From JACKIC01 sp964392305 (GTDB lineage Bacteria; Planctomycetota; UBA1135; UBA2386), in NCBI GenBank assembly GCA_964392305.1, contig CAYMPV010000002.1, positions 186,001-250,000 on the forward strand: a DNA stretch of 64,000 bases. The letters run 5' to 3'. Below the pieces are notes generated by a model. The model searched no databases. It was not told where the DNA came from and saw only the letters and a list, made by a program, of their open reading frames with translations. The position numbers were made by a program, and so were the translations under genes. Positions 53,905 through 62,928 of the stretch are shown here, in pieces. Numbering within the stretch: the first letter of the stretch is position 1; every line of letters starts with the position of its first letter.

Positions 53905-55044
53905 ATGGCTCAGAAGCGCGACTACTACGAGGTGCTCGGCGTCACCCGCACGGCCGACGCCGACGCCATCAAGAAGGCGTATCGCAAGCTCGCGCTCGAC
54001 AACCACCCCGACCGCAACCCGGGCGACGCCGAAGCCGAGCGCCGCTTCAAGGACGCGGCCGAGGCCTACGCGGTGCTCAGCGACGCGCAGAAGAAGGCGC
54101 GTTACGACCAGTACGGCCACGCCGGTGTCGACGGCGCCAGCGGCGGCGCGTCGTTCCACAGTGCCGAGGACATCTTCGCCGCGTTCGGCGACCTGTTCGG
54201 CGGCGGCGGTGGCGGCGGCTTCTTCGAACAGTTCTTCGGCGGCGGTGGCGGCCGGCGCGGACGGCGCGGCGCCAGCCTCAAGGTCGACCTCGAACTGACG
54301 CTCGAGGAGGTCGCGACCGGCGTCAAGAAGACCATCGATCTCAAACGCCCGAAGACCTGCACCACCTGTGACGGCAGCGGCAGCAAGCCCGGCACCAAGA
54401 AGAAGACCTGCGCCACCTGCAAGGGCCACGGCGAGGTGATCCGTTCGCAGGGCTTCTTCCAACTGCGCCAGGTGTGCCCCACCTGCCAGGGCCAAGGGGA
54501 GCAGATCCTCGATCCCTGCAGCAAGTGCCAGGGCCGCGGCCGCGTGCTCGAGGAGGCGCCGATCAACCTGACGATCCCGCCCGGCATCGAGACCGGCCAC
54601 GCCGAACGCATCGCCGGCCACGGCGAGCCCGGCGACGGCGGCGCGCCGCCCGGTGACCTGGTCGTCGTCGTGCACGTCAAGGAACACGACGTGTTCACAC
54701 GCTACGGCGACGATCTGCTGATGCAGACGCGCGTCAGCTTCCGCCAGGCCGTGGTCGGTGACGAGATCGACATCCCCACCGTCACCGGCGAGACCGTGTT
54801 GATGAAGATCCCGCCGGGCACCCAGCCCGGCGAGCGCCTGCGCATCCGCAACCACGGCCTGCCCCGCGGCGACGGCTACGGCCGCGGCAACCTGGTCGTG
54901 CAGATCCAGATCGACGTGCCCAAGAAGATCTCCGCCGAGCAGCAGGAGCTGCTGACGCGCTTCGACGAGCTCGACGGCGGCAAGAAGGGCAAGAAAGCCC
55001 AGAAGAAGACCATCTTCGAGAAGGTGAAGGACATCTTCTCGTGA
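53905..55044 (+). CDS. dnaJ: chaperone DnaJ, 379 aa
   Basis: J domain with HPD at 34-36, Gly/Phe linker (FGDLFGGGGGGGFFEQFFGG), four zinc motifs (CTTCDGSG, CATCKGHG, CPTCQGQG, CSKCQGRG) and the C-terminal substrate-binding domain. ATG 53905 gives the standard start MAQKRDYYEVLG. It activates DnaK ATPase and delivers clients. grpE follows by 40 bases; no dnaK is in the window. Confidence 0.95.
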   Translation: MAQKRDYYEVLGVTRTADADAIKKAYRKLALDNHPDRNPGDAEAERRFKDAAEAYAVLSDAQKKARYDQYGHAGVDGASGGASFHSAEDIFAAFGDLFGGGGGGGFFEQFFGGGGGRRGRRGASLKVDLELTLEEVATGVKKTIDLKRPKTCTTCDGSGSKPGTKKKTCATCKGHGEVIRSQGFFQLRQVCPTCQGQGEQILDPCSKCQGRGRVLEEAPINLTIPPGIETGHAERIAGHGEPGDGGAPPGDLVVVVHVKEHDVFTRYGDDLLMQTRVSFRQAVVGDEIDIPTVTGETVLMKIPPGTQPGERLRIRNHGLPRGDGYGRGNLVVQIQIDVPKKISAEQQELLTRFDELDGGKKGKKAQKKTIFEKVKDIFS

Positions 55045-55084
55045 CCCGCTCTTGCCTCACGGACCCGCCAGCCCAGGTACAGCT

Positions 55085-55672
55085 GTGAACGACTCCAACT
55101 CCAACCCGCAGGACCGCGACGACCAGCCCGACGGCCGTGAGCCCGTGGTCGAGATCCCTCCGCACGAACAGGAGATGGTGCGACTCCGCGAGGAGCGCGA
55201 CCACTTCGAAACGCAGCTGCAGCGCGCGCTGGCCGACACCGCCAACATCCGTCGCCGCCAGAAGCAGGAGATGGACGACAGCCGCCGGCGCGTGCTCGAG
55301 GGCCTGACGCAGGAACTGCTGCCGGTGCTCGACAGCTTCTCGATGGCGCTCACCGCCTACGACACGCAGGCTGCCCAGGATGCACAGGGCAGCAGCGCCG
55401 ACCCCAAGGCGCTCGTCGACGGCGTGCGCCTGGTGCGCACGCTGCTGTCGAGCGCGCTCGAGCGACACGGCCTGTCGGAGATCGCCGCCGAGGGCCGGGC
55501 CTTCGACCCGGCGCGCATGGAAGCCGTAGCCGTCGAACCAAGCGACCAGGTGCCCGAAGGACACGTCGTGCGCGTGTTGCAGGCCGGCTATCTGCTCGGC
55601 GAACACGTCGTGCGCCACAGCAAGGTCACCGTCGCGGGCCCGAGCACCGCCAAGAACGACACCAGGAACTGA
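55085..55672 (+). CDS. grpE: nucleotide exchange factor GrpE, 195 aa
   Basis: A long N-terminal coiled coil (EMVRLREERDHFETQLQRAL) then the GrpE core: ADTANIRRRQKQEMDDSRRR, LLPVLDSFSMAL and the wing motif HVVRVLQAGYLLGEHVVRHS. It releases ADP from DnaK. GTG 55085 is the first start after the dnaJ stop in this frame. Confidence 0.92.
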   Translation: MNDSNSNPQDRDDQPDGREPVVEIPPHEQEMVRLREERDHFETQLQRALADTANIRRRQKQEMDDSRRRVLEGLTQELLPVLDSFSMALTAYDTQAAQDAQGSSADPKALVDGVRLVRTLLSSALERHGLSEIAAEGRAFDPARMEAVAVEPSDQVPEGHVVRVLQAGYLLGEHVVRHSKVTVAGPSTAKNDTRN

Positions 55673-55674
55673 GC

Positions 55675-55989
55675 ATGCCGACCTACGACTACCAGTGCAG
55701 CGCGTGCGGTCACCGCTTCGACGAGTTCCAGAGCATGAGTGCCGAGCCGCTGGTCAAGTGCCCGCAGTGCAAGAAGAAGAAGCTCGAGCGGCTGATCGGC
55801 ACCGGCGCCGGCGTGATCTTCAAGGGCTCGGGCTTCTACCAGACCGACTACCGCGGCAGTGGCTACGCGGCCGACGCCAAGAAGGACAGCGACGCGCCGG
55901 CCGACAAGGGCGGCGAGAAGGGCGGCTGCACGCCGAAGTGCGGCACTGCCGACGCGCCGAGCGGCTGCTCGATGCCGAAGAAGGACTGA
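55675..55989 (+). CDS. FmdB-family zinc-ribbon protein, 104 aa
   Basis: MPTYDYQCSACGHRFDEFQS and CPQCKKKKLERLIG form the FmdB CxxC-CxxC zinc ribbon; GVIFKGSGFYQTDYRGSGYA is the usual middle region. The tail has additional Cys residues (GGCTPKCGTADAPSGCS). It starts three bases after the grpE stop and is commonly found beside chaperone genes. Function uncertain, proposed regulatory. Confidence 0.88.
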   Translation: MPTYDYQCSACGHRFDEFQSMSAEPLVKCPQCKKKKLERLIGTGAGVIFKGSGFYQTDYRGSGYAADAKKDSDAPADKGGEKGGCTPKCGTADAPSGCSMPKKD

Positions 55990-56002
55990 CGACCGCGCGT
56001 CG

Positions 56003-56746
56003 TCAGCAGGCTCGCGGCGACCACGCCGCGACGTCGATCGGCAGCGCCGCCAGCGCCGACACCGGTGGGCCCTGCAGCTCCGTGCCGACGAGCCGGGTCA
56101 TGTCGCACTGCCCGAGTTCGAGATCGACCGACGCGAGCCGCCACGGTTCGTGGTGGATCTCGCCGCACACCAACCGCCCGCGCCGCATCGCGAACAGGCA
56201 GTACCGTTCGACCAACCAGTGCTCGAGCGAGCCCGGCACCGCGACGCGGTGTTCGCCGCGCGCCGCCCAGTCGCCGACGAACGTCGCCGACGGCCCACGC
56301 CGATCGCGACGTTCACTGCGGTACGTCACACGCTCACCTCGCCGGTGACACGCCATGCGCGCCGCGAAGTAGGGCAGACCGAATCCCAGTCGCGCGCCTT
56401 CGACCGCCAGGCGGCTGGCCGCGTCGAGGCTGAAGAACCACACCCCGGAGCGGTCGCCACCGCGCACGTAGGTGCGCAGGTTGCATTCGGGGAAGTGGTG
56501 CGCGGTCGGCACCTTGGGCAGCCAGCGGAACCGCGTCTGGGTCATCACGAACGGCACCACGCCGAGCCAGGCGGAGCCATCGAAGGTCTCGAGCTGCAGG
56601 CCTGGCGGCACGAACGGGCGCAGCTGCGCCGCGTCGACCGGCCAGTGCAGGAACAGCAGGTCCTGCCACCGCATCGTCAGCGACCACTCCCGTTCGGGCA
56701 GGGGCCAGGGGCGGTGTGCCACCGAGTGCAGGGACGGGTGCGGCAT
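56003..56746 (-). CDS. DUF2071 (YqjF-type) protein, 247 aa
   Basis: DUF2071 signatures: MRWQDLLFLHWPVDAAQLRP, FVPPGLQLETFDGSAWLGVV, RTYVRGGDRSGVWFFSLDA and LVERYCLFAMRRG. Fold related to acetoacetate decarboxylase; function unknown. TACCGT at 56760-56755 lies eight bases before the ATG. Convergent with the fmdB gene. Confidence 0.88.
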   Translation of the reverse strand: MPHPSLHSVAHRPWPLPEREWSLTMRWQDLLFLHWPVDAAQLRPFVPPGLQLETFDGSAWLGVVPFVMTQTRFRWLPKVPTAHHFPECNLRTYVRGGDRSGVWFFSLDAASRLAVEGARLGFGLPYFAARMACHRRGERVTYRSERRDRRGPSATFVGDWAARGEHRVAVPGSLEHWLVERYCLFAMRRGRLVCGEIHHEPWRLASVDLELGQCDMTRLVGTELQGPPVSALAALPIDVAAWSPRAC

Positions 56747-56754
56747 CGTCGGTC

Positions 56755-56760
56755 ACGGTA
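56755..56760 (-). promoter_or_regulatory. predicted -10 element of the DUF2071 gene
   Basis: TACCGT on the minus strand, eight bases before the ATG at 56746. Confidence 0.45.
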
Positions 56761-56823
56761 ACGCCGCATCGTCCGGCAAGATTGCAGCGGCTGCGCGCCG
56801 TTCGTTCCTACCGGCCCATCGAG

Positions 56824-56829
56824 TAGCTT
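56824..56829 (+). promoter_or_regulatory. predicted -10 element of the membrane gene at 56837
   Basis: TAGCTT lies seven bases before the ATG, without a Shine-Dalgarno sequence. Confidence 0.5.
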
Positions 56830-56836
56830 GGCCACG

Positions 56837-57514
56837 ATGAGCGACAAACCCGCGAGCCTGTGGAATCTGGTGCTGATCCCCGCAGCGATCTCCCTGGTGG
56901 TGACGATCGTACGCCTGATCGGCGAGATCCAAGGCTGGAACGAAACCCTGTTCGGCAACGCCGCGCCGGGCGGCAAAGCCGCCCAGGGTCTCTTCGGCAT
57001 CTCCTGGCTCATCTTGGTCTTCGGCTTCTGGTTCGGCTGGCGCCTGCGCCGACTCCACGACGAACCCGCACACGCGGGCAAAGCCGCGCTCCGGGTCGCG
57101 ATCGGCAGCGTCGTCCTGATCGGCGGCATGTTCGCGCTCGGGGCCGCGGACCTGATCAGCTTCCCCAACGAAGAGTCCCCCGCCGAGGCCAAGGGCTTCG
57201 CCTACATGCTCGGGCTGCTGGCGATCGCCGGCATCGTCACCTTCACCGCCTGGCCGCGGCTGGCCACGACGCTGATCCTCTACGGGCTGCTGGCGCGCAT
57301 TCCCGTGGTCGTGATCACCTACATCGCACTCGATCACGAAGACTGGAACACGCACTACACCAAGCTGCCGGCCGGCACGCTGCTGCCCGAAGGCGTCAGC
57401 AAGTTCCAGTTCCTGGCCATGCCCCAGGTCACCTTCTGGATCGTCGCAACGATGCTGTTCGGCGGTCTGATGGGCTGCCTTGGTGCGGCGCTCGCCCGCC
57501 GCCGCGCCGCCTGA
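56837..57514 (+). CDS. hypothetical integral membrane protein, 225 aa
   Basis: Six hydrophobic helices (for example LWNLVLIPAAISLVVTIVRL, GISWLILVFGFWFGWRLRRL, and WPRLATTLILYGLLARIPVV). A hydrophilic loop DHEDWNTHYTKLPAG lies between helices 5 and 6. Starts at ATG 56837 rather than 56828, on account of the -10 spacing. No family recognised beyond similarity in layout to small planctomycete membrane proteins. Confidence 0.7.
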   Translation: MSDKPASLWNLVLIPAAISLVVTIVRLIGEIQGWNETLFGNAAPGGKAAQGLFGISWLILVFGFWFGWRLRRLHDEPAHAGKAALRVAIGSVVLIGGMFALGAADLISFPNEESPAEAKGFAYMLGLLAIAGIVTFTAWPRLATTLILYGLLARIPVVVITYIALDHEDWNTHYTKLPAGTLLPEGVSKFQFLAMPQVTFWIVATMLFGGLMGCLGAALARRRAA

Positions 57515-57525
57515 CCCGTTACCTC

Positions 57526-58251
57526 GTGACCACGACCTGCAAGAACTGCGGCACCGCCATCACGGCGGCCTTCTGCGCAACATGCGGCCAACGCAGCACG
57601 GTGCGACCGCTGTCGGTGCGTCACCTGGTGGCCACGTCGTTCGGTGAGCTCACCAGCTTCGAACAACCGCTGCTGCGCACGTTGCGCAGCCTGCTGCTGC
57701 ACCCGGGCCGCGTCGTCACCGACTACGTCGCCGGCCGCCGCGTGCGCTACACCAACCCGATCAAGTGGGCGCTGGTCAGCACGACGCTGGCGTTCGTCGC
57801 CGCCCGCCTGATCGGCGGCAGCAAACCGGCGCGCATCGAGATCACCCGCAGCGATGAGGAACCGGCGTGGTTACGCACGCTGCTCGACATGCTGAGCAGC
57901 AACCTGGCGATCCTGCTGGTCCTGGTGATGCTGCCGCTGTTGGCGCTGTCGCTGCGCATCTGCTTCTGGCGCGGCGGTCGCAGCATCGCCGAAGAGCTGG
58001 TCCTCGTGCTCTACGCCTACGGCTGTGCTGCGCTGCTGCAGGCGCTGCTTGCCGCGATCGCGCTGCTGGGTGTGCCGACTCAGTTCTCCGGCATGCTCCC
58101 GGTGATCTGGACCGCCTGGGCCGCCGTGCAGTTCCATCACGAACGCCGCGCCTGGGTCAGCGTGCTGCTGACCCTGCTGGCCCACGTCCTGTGGGTCTGC
58201 ATGATCGGCCTTGGGGGTCTGGCCTTGGTCGGCCTGGGCCAGTTGCTTTGA
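57526..58251 (+). CDS. DUF3667-like zinc-ribbon membrane protein, 241 aa
   Basis: An N-terminal zinc ribbon, CKNCGTAITAAFCATCGQRS, precedes LLLHPGRVVTDYVAGRRVRY and TNPIKWALVSTTLAFVA, which are DUF3667 hallmarks. Four further hydrophobic helices follow. GTG 57526 is chosen because it starts just before the ribbon; it follows the preceding gene by 11 bases. Function unknown. Confidence 0.78.
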   Translation: MTTTCKNCGTAITAAFCATCGQRSTVRPLSVRHLVATSFGELTSFEQPLLRTLRSLLLHPGRVVTDYVAGRRVRYTNPIKWALVSTTLAFVAARLIGGSKPARIEITRSDEEPAWLRTLLDMLSSNLAILLVLVMLPLLALSLRICFWRGGRSIAEELVLVLYAYGCAALLQALLAAIALLGVPTQFSGMLPVIWTAWAAVQFHHERRAWVSVLLTLLAHVLWVCMIGLGGLALVGLGQLL

Positions 58252-58337
58252 CGAGCCCTCCGGCGTCAGGTTCGGGCCGGTCACCGACCACCGGTGGCTG
58301 CCGGCGCGACTCGCTGGCCGCCGCCGCCACGTTCGCA

Positions 58338-58343
58338 TAGCCT
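58338..58343 (+). promoter_or_regulatory. predicted -10 element of the lipoprotein gene at 58353
   Basis: TAGCCT lies nine bases before the ATG. Confidence 0.45.
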
Positions 58344-58352
58344 GTGACCCCG

Positions 58353-59018
58353 ATGCGAAGTGTTGCCCTCGTGTTGCTCTGTGCCCCGACACTGTGCGGC
58401 TGCAGCGCCTGGTTGTTCTCGGGCGAACACGGGATCGATCGCTCCCAACCGGTCGCGATGGTCGAGACCACCGGCGGCGTCGAGCTCGGGGCCACCACCG
58501 AGTTCGGCGTGCTGACCCTGGGCCGCACGGCCACCGACGGCGCCTGCCGCGTGCACTACTTCCTGGGCCCGACGCCGCTCGTCGACGACGGCCAGATCAC
58601 CGCCACCGGCAGCGTCTTTCACCGCGCCGACATCGACCTCAAGACGATGTTGCTGGCCGGCATGGACCGCGACCCCACCCCCGACGACCAGCTGGTCGTG
58701 ATGTGGATGCCCGATCCGCGCAGCACCACGTCGGTAGCGGTGCAGCTGTCCACCGACCCCCAGGCCAGCGGCGACGTGCTCGTCGGCGACGGCCTGAACC
58801 TGCCGGCCGGCGCCACGGTGCTGCGGGTCGCCGAGTCCGGCTACGAGTTCGTCGGACTGATCGCCGGCCGCGCCACGCTGGGCGGCCGGACCTACTATGT
58901 GTTCGCCGGCATGGACCGCGTGCGGGAGATGCTCGCCGTGCCGCGCCAACATCCGCAGCCGACGGAACCCAAGTTCCGGCCCGACGACATCGTCGTCGAC
59001 AAGCCGGTCAAGCGCTGA
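58353..59018 (+). CDS. lipoprotein of unknown function, 221 aa
   Basis: MRSVALVLLCAPTLCGCSAW is a lipoprotein signal with lipobox LCGC. The mature protein is beta-rich with no catalytic motif seen (GVLTLGRTATDGACRVHYFL; GRATLGGRTYYVFAGMDRVR). ATG 58353 is better than 58344 because of the -10 spacing. No family recognised. Confidence 0.65.
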   Translation: MRSVALVLLCAPTLCGCSAWLFSGEHGIDRSQPVAMVETTGGVELGATTEFGVLTLGRTATDGACRVHYFLGPTPLVDDGQITATGSVFHRADIDLKTMLLAGMDRDPTPDDQLVVMWMPDPRSTTSVAVQLSTDPQASGDVLVGDGLNLPAGATVLRVAESGYEFVGLIAGRATLGGRTYYVFAGMDRVREMLAVPRQHPQPTEPKFRPDDIVVDKPVKR

Positions 59019-59033
59019 CGAACGCGCGGCTGC

Positions 59034-59972
59034 TCACTGCAGCTGGATCTGGTGCGCGTTGCTCGTCATGTAGGTGCCGTTGCGCGCATTCGGATCCAGG
59101 AACGCCGCCTGCAACAGCAACGTCGTGCCGCCGAAACCGGGCGGCGTGAACAGGCTCCACTGCGCGGGCCCCGTGGTCACCGCGCCGATCTGCAACATCG
59201 CCCCCGCACCACCCAGGTGCATGCCGGGCAACGGCCCGACCGGCGTCGGGCCACTGGTGCCGAACACGGTGCCGGCCAGGATGTAGACGGTGCCCGACGA
59301 CAAACCGTAGATCTGGCGCACCTCGGCGTTGATCGTCGAGAACGCGGCCGCCGTCTTCACGTCGGGTTCCTGACTCGGTGTCGCGCCGACTCCGGTCAAC
59401 AGCTTGCAGTGCTCACGCGTGCCCGGCAGCGCGCCCGGGGTGCCCGTCTCGAACACCACCGCGAAGTTGCTGTTCGGGTCGCTGTGGTTGCCGTACCAGC
59501 TGCTGGTCGTGGCCACGAACACGTGCGTCGCGCCGGTCGGCACGATCACCTGCACACCGTTGTCCCAGCCGGTGCGGCTGACCACGAAGTCCTGGCCGAT
59601 GTCGGTCGGCAGGTTGCCGTAGTAGGCGTTGACCGTCGCGCAGTTGGGACCCGCCGCCAGCGCGCCCGGCACGCGATTGAGTTGTCCGTCGGGCAACAGC
59701 GTCGCGCTGCTGCTGAACACCGCCACGAGTGTGGTCTGGGTATCGCCGCCCAGGCCGTTGATCTGGTAGTTGCCGGTCGTTCGGATCGACAACAGCTGGC
59801 CGGGCGCCGAACCGACTGCGCTGATCGGAAAGCCCGGCGCGGGCACCGCGGTGGGGTCGCTGCCGGTGCGCAGGTAGGTGGCCTTGGGGTTGACGGGGAT
59901 GGTGACTTGCGCCGACAGGCCCAGGCAGAGGGTCATGGCGAACGCAACGGGCAGGAAAGAAGTGTGCTTCAT
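59034..59972 (-). CDS. secreted protein with shared planctomycete-type tail, 312 aa
   Basis: A signal peptide (MKHTSFLPVAFAMTLCLGLS, cleaved after LSAQ) precedes a beta-rich chain: LLSIRTTGNYQINGLGGDTQ and VIVPTGATHVFVATTSSWYG, with D/N-rich loops of a PPC-like kind. The last ~60 residues (TPPGFGGTTLLLQAAFLDPN to HQIQLQ) resemble the tails of the lectin, FG-GAP and DNRLRE proteins. No enzyme motif is seen. Confidence 0.7.
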   Translation of the reverse strand: MKHTSFLPVAFAMTLCLGLSAQVTIPVNPKATYLRTGSDPTAVPAPGFPISAVGSAPGQLLSIRTTGNYQINGLGGDTQTTLVAVFSSSATLLPDGQLNRVPGALAAGPNCATVNAYYGNLPTDIGQDFVVSRTGWDNGVQVIVPTGATHVFVATTSSWYGNHSDPNSNFAVVFETGTPGALPGTREHCKLLTGVGATPSQEPDVKTAAAFSTINAEVRQIYGLSSGTVYILAGTVFGTSGPTPVGPLPGMHLGGAGAMLQIGAVTTGPAQWSLFTPPGFGGTTLLLQAAFLDPNARNGTYMTSNAHQIQLQ

Positions 59973-60048
59973 GGTCTGCAAGGAGCAGCGAGACGGTTGC
60001 GTTTCCCGTTCGCAGGATCTGGCAGAACCAGGGGCACCGGCCCCACCC

Positions 60049-61398
60049 CTATTCCCGCACGATCCCGGCCAGCTCGAGCACCTCGTCGATGACCTTGTCG
60101 AGCACGAAGATCACCATCTGGTCCAGCGCCCGCAGTTCGTCTTCGCCGCGCGGGATCACCACGCTGCCGTCCTCCCGCGTCACCGCGGCCACCACGCAAC
60201 CGCGCGGGAAGCGGGCGTCCTTGAGCAACTTGCCGACCAGTTTGCTGCCGGGCTGCAGTTCGATCTCGAGCACCTCGGCCTTGCCCTCTTCGATGGTCGC
60301 GATCGTCGAGATCGAACGGCTGCGAACGAACGCGAGGATGCGGTTGGCGCACAACAGACGCGGTGACACGGCGACGTCGATGCCCAGCCGCTGGTAAAGC
60401 GACACGTAGTCGGGCTTCTGCACCAGCGCCACGGTGCGTTTGCTGCCGATGCTGCTCGCCAGCTGGCACGACATCAGGTTGCGTTCGTCTTCGTCGGAGA
60501 TGCCCAGGAACGCGTCGGCCTCACCGACGTGTTCTTCCATCAGGAAGTTCATGTCGGTGGCATCCGCGTGCAACACGACCACCCCCTTGAGGGCCTCGGA
60601 CAGCCGTTCGGCCTCGCCGCGGTCCTCGACGATGATGCGCACGCCGATGTGTTCGCGCTCGAGCATCTGGCTGACCTGCTGGCTGATGCGTGAGCCGCCG
60701 AAGATCACCACGGTGCGCGCGCCACCCTGGCGCTTGCCGAACTTCTTCTCGAACGTGGCGATCGCCTTGGGTTCGCCGAGCACGAAGATCTCGTCGCCGG
60801 CGCGCAGGTCGTCGTCGCCGCCCGGGATCACCACCTCGCGGTCGCGATCGATCGCGGTGATCAGCATGCCGGCCGGGATCTTCAGGTCCTTGACCACCTG
60901 GCCGACGAACGCGTTGTCCTCCTCGAGCTTGAAACGGCGCATCTGCACCTTGCCCTCGGCGAAGTTCTCGACGCCGAGCGCGGTGCTCTGGCGGACCGTC
61001 TTGACCACCTCCTCGGCGGCCAGATCGTCGAGCGACAGCAGCAGGTCGTGGCCGATGTTCTTCCGGAAGAACGTCTTCGACCGCCGCACCGCCGAGGTGT
61101 CGCGCAGCCGCAGCACGGTCTTCTTGGCGCCCATGCGTTTGCCGAACAGGCACACCAGCATGTTGACGCGGTCGTCGTTGGACACCGCCAGGATCAGGTC
61201 GGCGTTGTCGGCCTCGGCGCGGTCGAGCACGTCGGGCCGCGAGCCGTCGCCGTGCACGGCAGTGACGTCGAGCAGGTCGGCGACCTTGCGCATGCGCGCC
61301 AGGTCCGGATCGATCACGGTGATCGAATGCCCCTCGGTGGACAACACCTTGGCCAGGTACGAACCGACCTCTCCGAGGCCGACGATCAGGATGTTCAT
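60049..61398 (-). CDS. trkA: Trk potassium-uptake regulator TrkA, 449 aa
   Basis: Two RCK/KTN modules: the first Rossmann fold MNILIVGLGEVGSYLAKVL with the acidic GDGSRPDVLDRAEADNADL, the second VVIFGGSRISQQVSQMLE with DATDMNFLMEE. Each is followed by an RCK_C domain (AIDRDREVVIPGGDDDLRAG; AVTREDGSVVIPRGEDELRA). TrkA binds NAD(H) and gates TrkH/TrkG. No trkH is nearby. Divergent from the amidotransferase gene 31 bases away. Confidence 0.93.
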   Translation of the reverse strand: MNILIVGLGEVGSYLAKVLSTEGHSITVIDPDLARMRKVADLLDVTAVHGDGSRPDVLDRAEADNADLILAVSNDDRVNMLVCLFGKRMGAKKTVLRLRDTSAVRRSKTFFRKNIGHDLLLSLDDLAAEEVVKTVRQSTALGVENFAEGKVQMRRFKLEEDNAFVGQVVKDLKIPAGMLITAIDRDREVVIPGGDDDLRAGDEIFVLGEPKAIATFEKKFGKRQGGARTVVIFGGSRISQQVSQMLEREHIGVRIIVEDRGEAERLSEALKGVVVLHADATDMNFLMEEHVGEADAFLGISDEDERNLMSCQLASSIGSKRTVALVQKPDYVSLYQRLGIDVAVSPRLLCANRILAFVRSRSISTIATIEEGKAEVLEIELQPGSKLVGKLLKDARFPRGCVVAAVTREDGSVVIPRGEDELRALDQMVIFVLDKVIDEVLELAGIVRE

Positions 61399-61413
61399 CG
61401 CGGCGCGCGACGA

Positions 61414-61419
61414 TACTCT
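61414..61419 (+). promoter_or_regulatory. predicted -10 element of the amidotransferase-ABC operon
   Basis: TACTCT lies ten bases before the TTG at 61430. Confidence 0.45.
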
Positions 61420-61429
61420 GTCGCCCCCG

Positions 61430-61987
61430 TTGATCCTCGTGCTCGACAACAAGGATTCGTTCGTCTGGAACCTCGCGCAGGCGTTCGCCGGGCTGGGCGC
61501 CGACGTGCGTGTGGCACGCAGCGACCGGATCTCCGTGCAAGCCGCCGGCGACTGCCGCGGATTGGTGCTGTCGCCGGGCCCCGGCCGCCCCGAGCAAGCC
61601 GGCATCTGCGTCGAGGTGGTACAGCGCTGGTCGGGTCAACGGCCGATCCTGGGCGTGTGCCTGGGCCACCAGGCGATCGGCGCCGCGTTCGGCGCGTCGA
61701 TCGAACGCGGCGCACCCGTGCATGGCCGCACCAGTGCGATCCACCACGACGGTCAGGGGCTGTTCGCGGGACTGCCCGCACCGATGACCGCGTGCCGTTA
61801 CCACGCGCTGTACGTGGCCGGCGAACTACCACCGGAACTGCTCGCCACGGCGCGCAGCGACGACGGCGCCTGCATGGCCCTGCGCCACCGCCAGCACCCG
61901 ACGTTCGGCGTGCAGTTCCACCCCGAGTCGTTCCGCACCACGCACGGTCCGGCGCTGCTCGCCAACTTCCTGCGGGAGGCCGTGTGA
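61430..61987 (+). CDS. PabA/TrpG-type glutamine amidotransferase, 185 aa
   Basis: Class I glutamine amidotransferase: LDNKDSFVWNLAQAFAGLGA, LVLSPGPGRPEQAGI, catalytic Cys in LGVCLGHQAIGAAFG and the His-Glu pair in FGVQFHPESFRTTHGPA. It would supply ammonia to an aminodeoxychorismate or anthranilate synthase large subunit, but no pabB or trpE is within the window. TTG 61430 is the only start before the conserved LDNKDSF. The stop overlaps the ABC ATPase start (GTGA). Confidence 0.87.
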   Translation: MILVLDNKDSFVWNLAQAFAGLGADVRVARSDRISVQAAGDCRGLVLSPGPGRPEQAGICVEVVQRWSGQRPILGVCLGHQAIGAAFGASIERGAPVHGRTSAIHHDGQGLFAGLPAPMTACRYHALYVAGELPPELLATARSDDGACMALRHRQHPTFGVQFHPESFRTTHGPALLANFLREAV

Positions 61988-62928
61988 CCGCACCGGCAGT
62001 TTCTGCGGCCGCACATCGCGACGTGGCGGCAGCACCGGCGATCGAGGTGCGCGCCGCCACCCTGACCTTCGGCACACGCCGGGCCCTCGCCGGCATCGAC
62101 CTGCAGGTCAGGCGAGGCGAACTGCTCGGCCTGATCGGCCCCAACGGCGCCGGCAAGTCGACCCTGCTGCGCGCACTGATCGGCCTGGTGACGCTCGACG
62201 GCGGCGCCGCGAACGTGCTCGGCCTCGATCCGGCCCGCGACGCCCTGGCCGTGCGCCGCCGCGTCAGTTACCTGCCTGGCGAAACCTCGGTCTACCAGCA
62301 GATGACCGGACAGCAGTTCCTCGACTTCGCGCTCGGTTTCTATCCGGGACGCCAGGAAGCGCTGCTTCACCGCCTGCGGCAGGGCCTGGAGCTGCCGCTC
62401 GAGCGGCGTGTGCGCACCTACAGCGCCGGCATGAAGCAGAAGCTCGCGATCTTGGCCACGCTGGGACCCGACGTCGACGTCTACCTGCTCGACGAACCCG
62501 ACCGCGCGCTCGACGCGACGGTGCGCTTCTTCCTGCGTGAGGTGCTGCGCGACCTCAAACAAGCCGGCAAGACCATCGTGCTGTCGTCGCACCACCTGTC
62601 CGAGGTCGAGTCGCTCGCGGATCGCACCGAGTTCCTGGTCGCGGGCCGCGTCGTCGCGCCGGCCACGCTCACCGCCGCGCGGCAACAGCTGGCGCGCCGC
62701 ATGCGACTGCGCATCGCACCGGGCCACGAGCTGCCGCCAGGGGTGCGGCTGTTGCACCCCGAGACCGACGGCATGCTGCTGGTGCACTGCGATGTCGATC
62801 CGATCGACGCGTTGCGCACCTTGCCCGAAGGCGCCCTGCTCGGCGCCGAGATCGGCATCGTGCGTCTCGAGGAGCTCTACCAGCAGCTGCTGCATGCGCC
62901 GCCGGCACGGCACGGAGGTGACGCGTGA
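61984..62928 (+). CDS. ABC exporter ATP-binding protein, 314 aa
   Basis: Walker A GPNGAGKSTLL, signature YSAGMKQKLAIL, Walker B VYLLDEPDRALDA (Asp-Arg replaces the usual Thr-Gly), and the H-loop in LSSHHLSEVE. About 90 extra residues follow the domain. GTG 61984 overlaps the amidotransferase stop. With the next gene it forms a two-component exporter of the ABC-2/NatA type; substrate unknown. Confidence 0.88.
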   Translation: MTAPAVSAAAHRDVAAAPAIEVRAATLTFGTRRALAGIDLQVRRGELLGLIGPNGAGKSTLLRALIGLVTLDGGAANVLGLDPARDALAVRRRVSYLPGETSVYQQMTGQQFLDFALGFYPGRQEALLHRLRQGLELPLERRVRTYSAGMKQKLAILATLGPDVDVYLLDEPDRALDATVRFFLREVLRDLKQAGKTIVLSSHHLSEVESLADRTEFLVAGRVVAPATLTAARQQLARRMRLRIAPGHELPPGVRLLHPETDGMLLVHCDVDPIDALRTLPEGALLGAEIGIVRLEELYQQLLHAPPARHGGDA

